A DNA stretch of 64,000 nucleotides from Lagopus muta (Eukaryota; Chordata; Aves; Galliformes; Phasianidae). The position numbers and the translations under genes are program-made. The notes under the pieces are model-generated. The model was not told the DNA's origin and ran no database searches. It saw nothing but the letters and a program-made list of their open reading frames with translations. The DNA is taken from assembly GCF_023343835.1 (NCBI RefSeq), contig NC_064433.1:178949777-179013776 (forward strand), in the 5' to 3' direction. Shown piece after piece: positions 1 to 13,079 of the stretch (positions are counted from its first letter, which is position 1; each line of letters opens with the position of its first letter).

Positions 1-1800
1 TTTTTTAAAGAAAGAAATTAAGGAAACTTTCAAAAAGAATCAAGTATTTGAAGTTCTTTTCATGGGAATCTTCATACTTCCTTCAAAAGTTAGTTTTCCC
101 GCTGAGTAAAGCTTGCAAAATTTAAGCATTTTCTTTTATTTTGCTCTGAGATGGAGCATTACTGCCCAAGAATAAGAGTATGAAAATCACTGTCCTCTTG
201 ATGTGGTATGCCATAGAAAGGTGGTTTTGAAGCGCACGAAACCTGTTCTTTCTGCTGGGCTAGACCACACTCTCTTGTGGCTAATAGGCTTCTTTTTCAG
301 TCCCAAATTCCCTGAAGTAGATAAGCACATTGCAACTGGAAGCAATGTGTTTGGATCCCAAAAGCCACCTGCATGGCCTTTCCCTACGATCAAAAGAGAC
401 ATAGTGGAATAACTACACATCTTAATTATTTCTTTTTGCTTCCACAGTCCTCTACATTACGGGAACAGAAATCAGTCCTATCTGTGAATTTACACTTAAG
501 AACTGCTGTGGGCAGACAAGTTTTGGAGTACTACTAGAAATGTCCCTAGGGAATGAGAAGAGCTGAGATGTGGCTGTGTTTATGTCTGCATCTTCTGGGC
601 TTTCATGCTGAACACAGACAAGAAGGTGACTTGATGCGGGGCTCTGGGCACTTTGGCTGACATCAGGCTTCTTATTTCATTTTGGAGGATCTACTGTTCC
701 TCGTGGTTGGTATTTCTGGAGGCACTGGAAGAAACTGAACAAAAATAAACTCTCACAGATGTTTTTAGTATAATCATTTCATCAGTTTAATGTTATGTAA
801 AAATACACAGGAGAATAGGTGTGTGTGTGTATATATGTATATATGTTTAAATAACATATAGCTGTAGTGGCCAGATGGCCTTCATTTATCAAAGAAGGCT
901 GTCTTCTTGTTTGTTGAAAGGACTGAGCAGATTCCCTGGCTCTGACCTGAGGATCTGTATAGGTGTCTTGGGACCAGGCCTGGCTGTGGGGTGGATCTGA
1001 GTGCTGTGCTGAAATGTGAGGACTATGTGAATGAGGGTGTGCTTGTGAACATGGAGAATGAAGGTCTCCATTTTCCATGGTGGACTTCAGTCCTAGTCAG
1101 CTGAACAGGAGGGACAAGACTGAGCTATCAGTTCCTGTACGTAGGCACTAATACATATCACCTCTTTTCATTAGCTGAGCAGTACCCGAGGGACTGGCTT
1201 TTGGATGACTAACCATAGGAGAGATAAATTGTACAAGCACACGGACTCAAAGAGCACTGATTAAACACGTCCCATTGCTGACTGCCCTGAGATCTTTTCT
1301 TTCGGTTTTTCCACTCAGCGAAGTCACCTCAATCCTTCTTTGTCACTTGGATCTCAGTAAGTGAAAGACCAGGGTAATCTATGCTAAGTACGTACAGTAA
1401 GGCTGAGCTAATCTGGGAATCCTCTGTTTATTTAAGACATTTAAAGGCTGCTTTGTAGTTGACTAATATCTCTAAAGGCTTTAATTATACATTGTCAAAG
1501 ACACGAACTTAATTGAATGACTCTCATAAAACAGGTCATATGGTATCCTGTTTCCCTTAACTGCCATAACATCTGCTAACAATAAACTTCTTTTCTTAAA
1601 AGTGCTTAGGTCAAAGGTTGTGTGTTGTTTCCATAAGTTACAGAAAACTTCCTTACCTCAAGCTCCCGTAACCCTGAAGATAATGATTCACTGCCCCTGT
1701 TTAAAACATAATTGCAAAGTTCCTGTGGGGCTCTCTCAATTTTATGATGCAAAATCTCTCTGGCATCACTTTAATAATGAGATTGCTTCACAGAGTGTTT
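1..1800. other. Gene-free stretch
   Basis: Apart from a short TG/TA run (821-847), I recognise no exon, RNA gene or transposon. Opposed 70-77 codon frames at 187-420 have no recognisable domain. Confidence 0.6.
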
Positions 1801-1886
1801 CATAGAATCATGGACTAGGGACACACAGGGACCATCAACTCCAACTCCTGACTCCATATGGTTGAGCCATGCCCAAAATTCAGCTG
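1801..1886 (-). mobile_element. CR1 3' end remnant
   Basis: Plus-strand view: catagaatcatggactaggg, gggaccatcaactccaactc, ctgactccatatggttgagc. The order fits a CR1 3'UTR but the copy is diverged. Confidence 0.6.
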
Positions 1887-3034
1887 AAATTTACTGATAA
1901 TGTTACTTTTCTGACTATCTCTGGTGAGACCGATGTGTACTCCTACCTGTGACATACTTGTGATTAATAGCTTTTGGTCATGATATTGCTTCTGTTATAG
2001 GAGATCTGCCAACCAAGGAAGAAGATAATCTCAAAAGTCTGAGCTTTCTGATGAGTGTTGGGAAAGATAATCAGAGACAAAATTGCTCTGGAAGACCTGA
2101 AAATACACTGGATGACATGATGCTGCTGCTCAGAGAAACTGCATACAAAATTGGTGTTTGAGAACAAAAAAGAAAGGGAAAAATACAAGAGAAATTGAGA
2201 AAAAGGTGAGATTGATTGTTGTCCTCTCTCAGTTTCACCCCTGTGTACTATGAAGATTAGGAGAGAATTGAAAAGAATTCTGAGCAGGTCTGAGTCATCT
2301 CTTCTAATGTGGGGAGAATTGTTCTTCTGCAGAGTCGTCTCCTCTTCAGGATATGTTTCTGGCTCCAGGAATTAATCTGAGATTTAACTGAGGTGCTTTT
2401 AGGTTTTACATGGAAAATCGTGGTTGCATTAATTGCTGCCTTAATGCAACCAGAAAGAAATGGTTTTGGGGTAGCTGCTGAACTTGCAAACAGTCATTTT
2501 TTATGATTTTGGTTCTGAAGATGACGCCTCTTAAAATGAAATAAAGTATTAGCCTTACTAATCTGAACCTACATAGGTAGTGTTTCTGGAATAGTTTCCC
2601 TGCAGATTAGTGAGTGCTTAGAGCAGAATGGTTAGGTACAACAAAGGCTGCCTTTCCCTGGCACACAATTTAATCTACTTTCTTTTAAGGAGATTTTGCA
2701 AAGAAAATCAGATTTCATTTTCTTTTTTTAAATTTGAAACTGCTTTCTTGTGTGTGTGTGTGTGCGTGTGTGTGTGATGCTGTGCTGAGAGGGGTTTCTT
2801 TAGGCACCAAAAAAAGACTGCAGAAAAAAATTACTTTTTTCCTGCATGTTCAGCTTTAGAAGCTGGAGACATTCTGTTTCTACCAGCCTTCATCTGGTGC
2901 AGGTTGCTTGACACAAAGGTTATCACTCATAAATAAATATTTCCTGGCAAGTCTATAGGCAGCCCCACCTCTCAGTGTGTTTTTTTGTGCTATTCAGGAC
3001 AGTATCACCCAACAAGGACTTGTGCTCTTCTATC
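1887..3034. other. Gene-free stretch
   Basis: Only the TG microsatellite (2749) stands out. Confidence 0.6.
2749..2777. repeat. (TG)n microsatellite
   Basis: About 14 TG units with one CG interruption. Confidence 0.95.
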
Positions 3035-3632
3035 ATATAATCAAGTAATGGTTTGGGTTGGAAGGGGCATTTAAGATCATCTCATTCCAACCCCCTGCTG
3101 TAAGCAGGGCACCTCTGTCTAGAACACATTGCTCACATCTAGTCTGGCCTCAAATGCTTCCAGGGAGGAGGCATCCTGACCTCACTGGACAACTGTCTCA
3201 CCACCCTCACAATAAAGAATTTATTCATAATATGTAGTCTAAATCTACTCTCTCCCAGTTTAAAACCATTTCCCTTTGTTCTGTTGTTATCTGCCCTTAT
3301 AAAAAGTCCCTCCCCAGATTTCCTGTAGGCCTCCTTCAGGTACTGTAAGGCCTCTATGAGGTCACCCTGGAGCCTTTTCTTCTCCAGGATGAACAGCCCC
3401 AGGTCCCTCAGCCTGTGCCCATAACAGAGGTGCTCCAGCCCTCTGATCATCTTTGTGGCTCTCCTCTGGACCTGCTCCAGCAGCTCCATGTCCTTCTTAT
3501 GTTGGGGTCCCCAGAACTGGGCACAGTACTCCAGATGGGGTCTCAGGAGAGCACCTCCTTCAGCCTGCTGGTCACACTTCTCTTGATGCAACCCAGGACA
3601 CAGTTGACCTTGTGGGCTGCAAGCAATCTATC
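3035..3632 (-). mobile_element. CR1 LINE fragment with ORF2 C-terminal remnant
   Basis: The minus frame (about 3139-3591) reads [39 protein letters not shown] and EKKRLQGDLIEALQYLKEAY, the conserved CR1 ORF2 C-terminus. The plus strand shows the usual gggttggaaggggcat...caaccccctgctg 3' end near 3055-3100. The terminal octamer is degraded. The 5' end is truncated near 3632. Confidence 0.9.
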
Positions 3633-4656
3633 ATCAATTAATTCTTTATGCTAAGAAACTGTAACACATGTACGTAAATCATTCCTCCTGTGGAAAAGAA
3701 AGAATCAGGTTTTTGTAGATGTTGTAGCTGACAAAATTTATTATTCTCTTTGCATGAAAAATACTAGTGAAGTCATATGACTCTGTAGTGACTGCTCTGT
3801 AACTGTTTTTTTGGCTCACTCATGTTGTAAATCTTGTGTTTTCAAGGTATTTCCAACTCACCAATTGAAAATTGCATCAAACAAACTTTCAACATTCAGG
3901 AAGTCAGTTGAAAAAATTATACAGGAGTTTAAAAAGAGCTTACTTTAATGCAGATGACTTAGTGAAAGGTAAACTCTCCTGAGACATCACTTCTTGTAGA
4001 GCTGTCGGAGCTCACATGAAATGTCTTGGGAGGAAGGAAAGAGCAGAAACTCCACAGCTGCTAGAGGTAGTTTGAGGCTCTAGATAACCTCATACTCTAG
4101 ACACTATCTGTATGTATTATTAGACTGTTCTTGACACAAACAGTTGATAGTCCAAAGAGAAATACAAAGAGATGAAAGAAATAGGGGAATGCTTTGCTTT
4201 GTGGTACCAGACCAAGCCATCCCTGTCAGGCTGCTTGGCAACACACAGGAATTTTACTTTTTTGCCATCATTCTGCAGGTATACAAATAGTGAAATAATG
4301 ATCCTTAAATTCCAATTCAAAAAATGTTTTGTGTAAGTGATCCTAAGACATTCAAGCAGGATCAGGATAGTGGGTATATGGGTTTATCCATAAGATATAC
4401 TCTCCTTGAGCTGCCTTAATCTTTTACGCTTAATGGACAGCAAATTAAGCCTGTGTTCTGCACCTTTTGGGATATGTGTAAAACTGGCTTAAGTCAAAGT
4501 CCATTGTGTGACCACAGCTTAGAAGTACAGTGTCAGGAGGATAGAAGATAAGTGCATTGGAACTAGGAATTTCCAATTTGCCAGGGAGTTTTTCTAGATA
4601 AGGATGAGGGCGTGATTTGAGGGATATCTTTAATGGGTTTATGTGGCAAAGTTTTA
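3633..4656. other. Gene-free stretch
   Basis: Unique-looking AT-leaning sequence with nothing recognisable. Confidence 0.6.
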
Positions 4657-4990
4657 TTAGCAGGCTGCAGGGGTGGCTCTGTGAGCCGTACCCAGCAGCG
4701 CCCCATGTCCCCCTGCAGCCCATGGACACTGCACAGAGCACATCTCCACATGCAGCCATGGAGGAGCCCCCTGTGCTGCAGTGGATGAAGGCTGAAGGAG
4801 GGACAGCCCATGGGAACACCTGCAGGAGCAGCCTGGGCTGGAGCTGCAGCCCGTGGAGAGGAACTGTGGTGGGGCAGGACGGCTGGGGGAGCTGCCACCC
4901 ACGGGGCTGTGCTGAGCAGTGCCTGAAGGTGGGCCCTGTAGGATGGAGCCGTGTTGGAGCAGTTGCAGCTTGGTATAGTCAGCTATCATG
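4657..4990. repeat. GC-rich block, probably repeat-derived
   Basis: A sharp island of G+C-rich sequence in AT-leaning surroundings. Related phrases recur inside it (ctgcagcccatgg and ctgcagcccgtgg; gggctgtgctgagcagt and gtgttggagcagttg). This style is like the 5' region of some galliform CR1 or LTR elements as I recall them. Long overlapping frames in several readings result from the composition. A small unknown gene is not excluded but nothing supports one. Confidence 0.4.
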
Positions 4991-5933
4991 TGAAACCATC
5001 ACAACATTATATTTACATGAGCAGAGAAGTGCTGGAATGCTTACTGGGCAGGACCCTGGCTGACCTGTAACTCCTACCAAAGCTGTGCAGGGTACCTTGG
5101 GTGCTTTCCTGAAGAAAATGGCTTGTGTTAATAACACAGATACAGGCAATTTGTCCTGCTTTTCTTTCCTGTCAGGCCATGATTTCCCTTTCTCCTCCCC
5201 CCTCCCTCAATTAACTGGAACACACGAGCTATTAATGAACATGGAATTCCAACAGAACTGCTTCTCTATCTGGGTTCCAAGCAATCTTGCCTGGATACCA
5301 GTTCCACCCAATCCGCTGTGTGTGGAATTTCTGTGGACTGTTTAATTAATGCACCAAGCATAAATGACAAATTATGCTGAAATACTGAATGTGAACTCTG
5401 TGGAGATTTTCCAGCCCAGTAAAATAACAGTGATGTCAGAGTGCTTTTATGTTCTTTTCCCACTTGTAGTCCTTGGGAGCTGATATCAAAAAATGCTACA
5501 AGCAACAGATAGAAAAAGGTGTAATAAAGGCATCAGTGTAGGTTTAAAACATTTTCTGTACCTAAATGGAAGACATACGATGACACTGAGTAATTTTTAG
5601 GTCCATTACATTATTACAGATGACAGAGGTGCATTTAGACAATTCTGTAAAAGCAGACAAGCAATATTTAGAGAAGAAAGGGAATTGCGTGCTTAGACAG
5701 TAGTTGTTTTATGACAGGCTTTTCTGATGAACCAGAAAAGAAAATAGCGGCATAATGAGACTTTGGAATATGTACTACAACTACAACAGAGACACAGATT
5801 TTACCAAAGCATTAAAATTGTAGCACTTGGAGACTTGTTCTTGTGAAACCAGATATTACTGCTACATATTTCAGGCTTGGAAGTATTATGAGGATAGTGA
5901 ATGTTGTCATGTGCTTCATGAAACACAACCAAT
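4991..5933. other. Gene-free stretch
   Basis: Nothing recognisable between the GC block and the CCTCT satellite. Confidence 0.6.
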
Positions 5934-6105
5934 TCCTCCTCTCCTCTCCTCTCCTCTCCTCTCCTCTCCTCTCCTCTCCTCTCCTCTCCTCTCCTCTCCT
6001 CTCCTCTCCTCTCCTCTCCTCTCCTCTCCTCTCCTCTCCTCTCCTCTCCTCTCCTCTCCTCTCCTCTCCTCTCCTCTCCTCTCCTCTCCTCTCCTCTCCT
6101 CCTCT
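5934..6105. repeat. Pentanucleotide microsatellite (CCTCT)n
   Basis: About 33 nearly perfect copies of CCTCT on the plus strand, giving a pure pyrimidine tract of about 165 bases. The long Leu-Ser-Ser frames over it are translation artefacts. Confidence 0.99.
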
Positions 6106-7486
6106 ATATGAAGTCTTGGTTGAGGCTGATCTCTTCTTTTGCTAGAAAAATAAAAGGAGAGATGGAAAAGGTTAAAGGATTAAAAAAAAAGATTAAATAT
6201 TTAGGTTAAAAATAAGAGAGATTATACTGATTTGCATCACAGATACTACAGCCCTTATTTAAGTAATGGACTTTTCTAAGATGAGAAATTACAGCAATTC
6301 ATCTTGAAATGACACAGGACAAGTGGCAAAGTATTTATTATAATTACATTTAATAAACTGTTCATCCCATTTAAATATGTTTTCTATCTGCTTTGCCTAC
6401 TGGAAACATACATTTTAGCAATTCTAATTAACCTCCTTTTTAATTGCATGGATGTAGGCAGCACTCTGCTATGACCCTGCAGGACCACAACACAAAAAGT
6501 GTTGTTCTACTGCAACAAGTACATGCTCATTTCTGAAAAGAGTCACAGAAGGGTCAAAGGAATGTAGCTGTTTGCACCCTGCTTTGGATTTACTGGAATA
6601 ATTACTTGGTTGTTCAGAATTAGCCATGACTTCAGTAAGAATTTTATTACAGGTCAAAGAAACACTTGTGGAAGCAAAAACAAACCTCCTACCGAAATAA
6701 AAAATAACAGATGACACAGATACTGTATTTGTATTGCAGGGAAAATATAAATAAGTACTTCATTAAAGTGCTCTCAGAGGAAATAAGCTGGCTTGGAAGA
6801 GCTCTGAACTTTAAGGACATTTGCTCAATGAGGAGCCAAGTTCAAACTTTGCAGCACTGGAGATGTATTGCTTCTCAAGTGAATGTGGTGGGCTCAGAGG
6901 AAAAGAACACCTATAAGTGTAGGAATCCTGGACTGCGATTCCTTCTGGTGCAGTTTATTTTTCAGTTCAGACTAGAGTCCATCACTTGTTGAAATGAAGG
7001 AGAATGCAGGAAACTTCCCAAGGCATTTTGGGGACTAACTGTTGTCGTGAGGGTTGGCTGTTTGAAATGCCTGGAAGTGAGCTGATGCTTCATGATGTGA
7101 ACACTTTACAAGGTTTTGAAGACACCTGTTTTCCAACTTTGATATTCATTTTTTCAGCTTGCATAATCCATAGAGAGATTTAAATTGACTCCTTTCAGAA
7201 TTTGTGAAGTGTCTCATATTGCCTTTATCATTTGGGAATGAAGTCCAAGGGCTCCTTGGGCACTGGGGGAACAGAATCCTATAATGAAAATGGGAATCAT
7301 CAAAACATTTTCTGTCTTCCTTCAGTATTTCAAGGAGAAACACTGAAGACTCCAATGTGTGTTCCATCTGCTGTAGTCTATTACACATATTTATTCTCTT
7401 ACTCCTGGAAGCATGTCTCAAGCATTGTGGTAGCTGGGGGATGGGCCTGTGGCTTCTAAGAAGAGTACTATTTTCTCCTCTCTTAG
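6106..7486. other. Gene-free stretch
   Basis: Unique-looking sequence up to the CR1 at 7487. Short frames lack domain signatures. Confidence 0.6.
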
Positions 7487-8414
7487 TCCATGAAGAATAT
7501 ATCCATCTGGATTTGTGCAAAGCATTTGACACTGTCTCGCACAACATCCTTGTCTCTAAATTGAAGAGACATGGATTTGACAGATAGATCACAAAGTGGA
7601 TTAGGAATTGGTTGGATGGTTGCACTCAAAGAGTTGTGATCAATGGATCAGTGTCTAGGTGGAGACTACAGAGGTGTGGCACTCTTCAGGGGTCAGTCTT
7701 GAGACTGGTGCTTTTTAACATCTTTATTGGTGGTATGAATAGTGGGACTGAGTGCACCTTCAGCAAGTTTTCTTATGACACCAAGTTGAATGTTGCAGTC
7801 AATACACTAGAAAGAAGGGCTGACATCCAGAAAGAGGCTGGAGAAGTGGGCCTCTGTGAAACTCATGAAGTTCAACAAGGCCAAGTACAAGGTCCTGCAT
7901 CTCAATCAGGGCAATCCAAAGCACAAATACAGGCTGGGTGGAGAATGGATTGAGGGCAGCCCTGGGAAAAAGAGTTGCTGGTGTTGACTGATGAGAAATC
8001 AAACACAAGCAGCTTGCAGTGGCAGCCTAGAAAGCCAACTGTATCCTGGGCTGCATTGAAAGAAGTTTTGGCAGCATGGTGAAGGAGGTGATCCTGTCTC
8101 TCTGCTCTGAGCTGGTGAGGCCCCATCTGGACTTCTGCATTCAGCCTTGGCACAAGTAGTAATGGTTTTAAAATAAAAGAAGGTAGATTTAGCTTAGATA
8201 TTGGGATGAAATTCTTTACTATGGGAGTTGTTAGGCACTGGTGCAGGCTGCCCAGAGAAACTGTGGATGCCCCTTTCCTGGAAGTGTTCAAGGCCAAGTT
8301 GGATGGGGCCCTGGGCAGCCTGATTTGGTGGAATGTGCTCCTGCCCATGGCTGGGGCTTGGAACTAGATGGTTTTTGAGATCCCTTTTGAGATCCCTTGT
8401 TGTATGATTCTGTA
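7487..8414 (+). mobile_element. CR1 LINE fragment, reverse transcriptase to 3' end, internally deleted
   Basis: The copy starts in motif A (LDLCKAFDTVSHNIL, 7508), followed by a TAG at 7585. It continues through NWLDGCTQRVVING and a degraded catalytic motif (FSYDTKL in place of FADDTKL, about 7768). Near 8155 the sequence jumps from the YCVQ-type block to the GFKLKEGRF-type block, so the VQRRATK...EKRRLRGD section is missing. The 3' end is at 8395-8414 (tgtatgattctgtac). It is old and not coding. Confidence 0.9.
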
Positions 8415-9034
8415 CATGCTAATGTCCGTGCTCAAATTGCAAAAAAGGACTATCCTCTTGCTCTCTGGTTGCAGTGTCTACTGCAAGAACCCTGGCTTAT
8501 TAAGGGATTTTTTACATTTTAGGTCTGTCTCCAGAATGGTTATGTAATATGAGATAGAGCTCCTCCATTAATACAGATGTAAGTGATAAAACATGAATGT
8601 TTCTCAAAGCAGCTGTCACCTTAACGTTCCAGTTCTCCACACCACCCTGCAGAACCTTGTGCATATGAAGAGGAAAGCTTGAGAGATAGCATGTATTGTC
8701 CTAGATATAGCACAGAAAGAAGACTGGGTAGAAAGTTCCGAACAAAAATATGGCATAAAGGCAAAGGGAAAACAATGCTGAACTTTGGTGAGAGAGGGCT
8801 GAGGACAAAAGTAGGTCTACCTGTTGCAGCCTTTTTCTAAACTCTTATGAACACTCTCGTAGATGGTGTTACCTCTGCTCTAAACTGGGTACTGAGCAGC
8901 TATGATGGCTGTGGTGCACAGAGGAGATGGCTGTAGCTTCAACTGAATGCCATGCTAACCAAAACAGCAGGACTAGTTTATGATTGCCTGTGGACAACAC
9001 ACTGGTTCACCCAAGCTTGAAGCTTGACTTCAAA

Positions 9035-9109
9035 GGTGCCTTAAAGGTGAAATACACATTCAGAAATGTAGGATTAAACATTTCAAACAGTGCTTGCTGT
9101 ACATCTTTT
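9035..9109 (+). repeat. Local direct duplication, copy 1
   Basis: ggtgcctta, aaatacacattcag, then aaatgta, attaaacatttcaaa and agtgcttg are repeated at 9503 with small gaps and a few substitutions. Confidence 0.75.
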
Positions 9110-9502
9110 CTGTCAGTTCCCTAACAAAGATTTTTGCTTGAGGTTGCACTTCTTTACTGTAGTCTAACTTCATTAATTTTTTTATTTTTTGTCTGAGTCA
9201 CTCATTATTGGGCAAGAAAGTAGATGTTTTCTGAGGAGAAAAGCTGATTGCTCAGATAGAGTAAGGTCACCATCCTTCCACACTATGGACTGTGTTTACA
9301 AAGGTAAATCCTAGACCTTATTTTTGACCTAGCCCCGTTCTCCACATGCTCAAATATATATATATGATTATCAGTGCTTGCTGTGAACACACCATATATT
9401 TTGAGGGAGAGTTTCTGCAAAAATCTTCACATAAAATTAAGGGGACCATGCATGCTTTCCTCAGTAAATGGAGGAAAAATGTTTGTGTGTCTGACCATTT
9501 GC

Positions 9503-9578
9503 GGTGCCTTACTGACAAAATACTCCTGAATTCAGGAATGTACAATTAAACATTTCAAAGAGTGCTTGTTATGCATCA
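9503..9578 (+). repeat. Local direct duplication, copy 2
   Basis: Second copy of the 75-base unit at 9035, 468 bases downstream. It carries a four-base addition (ctga) relative to copy 1. Confidence 0.75.
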
Positions 9579-12500
9579 GGGTAAAGGGCTGCACAGGAAA
9601 CATACCTGTTATTAAGAGTCTTGGGCTTCCATCTAGTATCTAATCCATATTTTCCTGAGATGGGAAAGCTATAGGCAGCTGTGCATCACAGCTTCTCTTT
9701 GAAGGGGTGGTGTGTGAAGAGGCAGAAAGAGAGCAGCTGACATGAGCCCTGTTGCTTTGTGGTGGACCATGGCAAGCTCTGGAGTTTGCTGTTGTGGCAT
9801 TCATGATATAAAATCCTACATTAAATAATAAATTTGAAGGACTAGTGGACAAGGATTTCGCTTCCAGCATTTCTCCATTAGATCTCAGCTGAGAAACAGC
9901 AATATTTATTATTCAAAAGATCTTCCATTGCATTTGGATTCAATATGGTTAAGAGTTTTCTTCATTAATGGGGAGTGCCAAGAGCTTGTCAGGATAACCA
10001 ATAAATAATTTCTCAGAGTAGTATTTCTGCAGGATCATGCCTACATAGAGATAGCATCTTTTCATGTTGAATGTCATATGAAATACCAGTGATGCATACA
10101 ACAACATATTTAACTGAATGAGGAATATGAAATTGATACAATAATACAAAGGCTGTACAAAACCTCTTGAGATAACCATGTAAGGAATCCCACCTTTTTG
10201 TCTCATTGTATTTCATAGTGCCCTAGTGTAGGCTTTTTATTCTAGGAGAAAGGTTATGTTATTAATTTTCCTGGTTTGTCTAATTGCGAACAGAGATTGC
10301 TACACCAGAAAAATGTTTTACTTTATCCTTTGGAAAGGGGCTGTGCGGTACAGAACCTGGGTTTTTCTCAACCTGTGAATTCCTTTGCTAAGAAATCACT
10401 TGCTAGCAGGGAGCCTGGAGAGCTACTCTGCACTAGAGATTTCTTACTGATAAGTCTGCATGAGTGATAGAGGTACAATGCAAACTGCTGTGATGGAACA
10501 ATGTGTCATGGCCAGCCATACTGATGCCAGAATGAAGGAACGTAATTTCACAGCAGGATTTTTTCCTACCTCAAAGAAGGAAATAACCATTATCTTCAAT
10601 TCATTTCCTATAGTGTAACCATTGGGATAAACTGTGTCTGGTCCCAAATGCCCCACTCTCTGCAGTGGGTACAGTGAGGAGGGAGTCTTACTGCTGTACC
10701 TCAGTGCCTTGCAGGCAGCAGGGGAGGAGAAGCAGTGAAGAGGAGCTATGTGGAAAAGGAGATCCTAAAATAGCTGAGGTCAAAAAGTGAGAGATGCTTT
10801 ACAGCTTGACGGATCCACAGAGCTGAATTCTGCTACTTTTGAGTCTCACTCATTGGTCACACAAATAACTAGCTCTACCTGTGGGAGACAGAGGACAGCA
10901 CATGCATTTAACACAGAGTGGTGAGCTAGAAAACAAACATGGAACTAGCATCAGTTTCGTGTTTCCCTCTCTTGTCTCTCATTATTTTTTTAGCCTTCCA
11001 GAATGATGAGCCTCCTCCTAGAATCAAAAACACTTCCATACTTTTCTACACAAAACATTCCATTCTGTAGAAGTAAGGCATGGCAAATTAGCAGTTGCAT
11101 CTGTCATGCTGGATTGAAGGAGGACAATGCCACTGATTTATTCGGATAAATCAATCTGCTCATACACTGAACACCCTGGACACCCACTGGTATTGCCCAC
11201 ATTCCTTCTAATGAACATTGCCTAGTTCGGGTCGGCTCCTTGACTTCTAGCCCTGTTTTTTTATTTTCCCTTAACACTCAGTCCTCCCCTCAGGTTGGGG
11301 TGGTACTGCAAGCAAGGGTTGGCACATTGCAAACTTGGGTTTGAACTTCTTGGTGAGGAGGGGCCTGGAATCCTTCCGCTCTCTTCTTTGTGCCTCCCCC
11401 GCTTGGCCCACACCCCTCACCTGGTCTTGGAGAAATTGTCTGGGAGAAGTTCAAATACTGTTCCCTGTGTTGAACTCAGCTTTGATATCATGTACATAAA
11501 ATCACTATGCACCTGCTCTGAAAAATGTGTAAGAAATTCTTTGTAGGTGCTCAGTCCAGCTCTTCTTTCTTCCTGGAGGAAAAAAATAGCGTTCAGAACT
11601 TGACTGGATATGATTCTGAGAAACTCAGTCTTACTTTGATGTTGGCACTATGAAACACTCACATCCTCTGGGATGTTGTTTGAGACTGAACTGGTTTAAA
11701 AGTGGATATGTCAGAGTGCTGCTGACGTTCGTGTGAAGGAAAACTCTTCTCCAGACTTGTCCTCTGAGTCAGTTTTTTAAACTCTTATTCTCTTCCTACT
11801 AGTTTACACATGTTGAGTACCTTTTCTACTTTAATTTGTTTCCAGATGCAATCTCATTTCTTCTCTCTTCTAACCCATAGAGACTCATCCTTTTGAGCTC
11901 TTTCTTTGCATCTCCTTCTGATATAATCAGTGTTGCCTGGGAACTCAAGACATTTGAAAAGCTAAACCTCCATAACTGTGGTCTGCAAAGTCTCAGAATT
12001 CTTCTTTAATAACTTCCCTCCTGGCTCAAATCAGAGTTTTAGTTGTTCTTTAATCTAATATACACCAAGGGCTGGTTTGCTGGTTGCAAAACAAGGAAAA
12101 GAATGGAAGAAATAACAATAAAAGAAAAGACAAAAAAACCCAAAACATACAACAAAAATATCTTGAGCACAAAGGAATTATCCTTGTGAGAATGGATATT
12201 GAAAGTACAAAGGCAGTAGGGAGATAATGGAAAAGAAAAAGTTTTAACCATCAGTGCTAATCTCTCCCCAGAGTTACGTGATGAGCATTCATCCTGAGCA
12301 TCTTGAAAGAGCAGCTGCTGGGTACTTCCCAGATTTGGAAACGGAGGAACTGCTTCTCCAGCAGCACAGAGATCTGACTTTTGAAACAACTGCTGCTACC
12401 TCCTCCACACCTCTGAGAGCAGCTGTCAGGGGAAGGGCGGTCACTGCTCAGTATGACAGCAGTATGATGGGAAACTGGCCATGCTCGTCAAGAATGGGCT

Positions 12501-13079
12501 TAGAAAGCCAGACAACTGCTTGAAGTTCATTGCTAGATGTGGACGTTAAAGTGAGCATAAAGTAGGTCCTTTGCTGACCAAGTAATGGTGCAGCCAGAGA
12601 ACTTTTCTCTTTCGTGATCCCAGCTGCAGAGCTGATGGCTGTTTCCTACTGGCCACCTCCTTCCTTCATGGGCTCTCCAGGCTCGCTGATACACTGTGCT
12701 GCAGCCACTGCAGGCTCCGACCTCTTTCAGCATTCAGGTCCTCTCTGGAACATGATGGTACGTGGGAGGACATCTTGGCTCTGACTGTTGCATGTCAGTT
12801 GCTTAAGGCTGCATGTTTCAGACTAGCTGCTGGATAGGATGTCTGAGAGAAAGCAGGTAACATGCATTATGTGTTAGTTTCTGTCCTCAAATGGGAAAGA
12901 GATAATAACCTGAGTTTGGCTTTTTTGTCTTGTTTCATAATATGCTTTTTGTATTTTCTTATCATCATAAATCCTCTTGCCCTGACCAAATCTGCTTCCC
13001 ACAGAAAAGCTTCATGGAGAATGAACAAGGGTACTAATGGAGAAAGAATAACACGGAAATGTCTGTCCACGTTGTTATC

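Larger units (their letters stand above)
8415..13079. other. Gene-free stretch holding only the local duplication
   Basis: It contains the 9035/9503 duplication and small A-rich tracts (12110-12150). A GTG-opened 89-codon plus frame at 12254-12523 has ordinary protein-like composition but no known motif. Confidence 0.55.

Noticed and set aside
187..420. Opposed frames of 69 and 77 codons as a possible small gene
   Set aside because: No recognisable motif, no splice or promoter support; overlapping antisense frames are common by chance.
4617..5063. 148-codon plus frame in the GC-rich block as a gene
   Set aside because: Long frames exist in several readings there, as expected from composition, and internal phrase repeats suggest a repeat origin.
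5827..6145. Long Leu/Ser-rich open frames (94 and 100 codons)
   Set aside because: They translate the CCTCT microsatellite.
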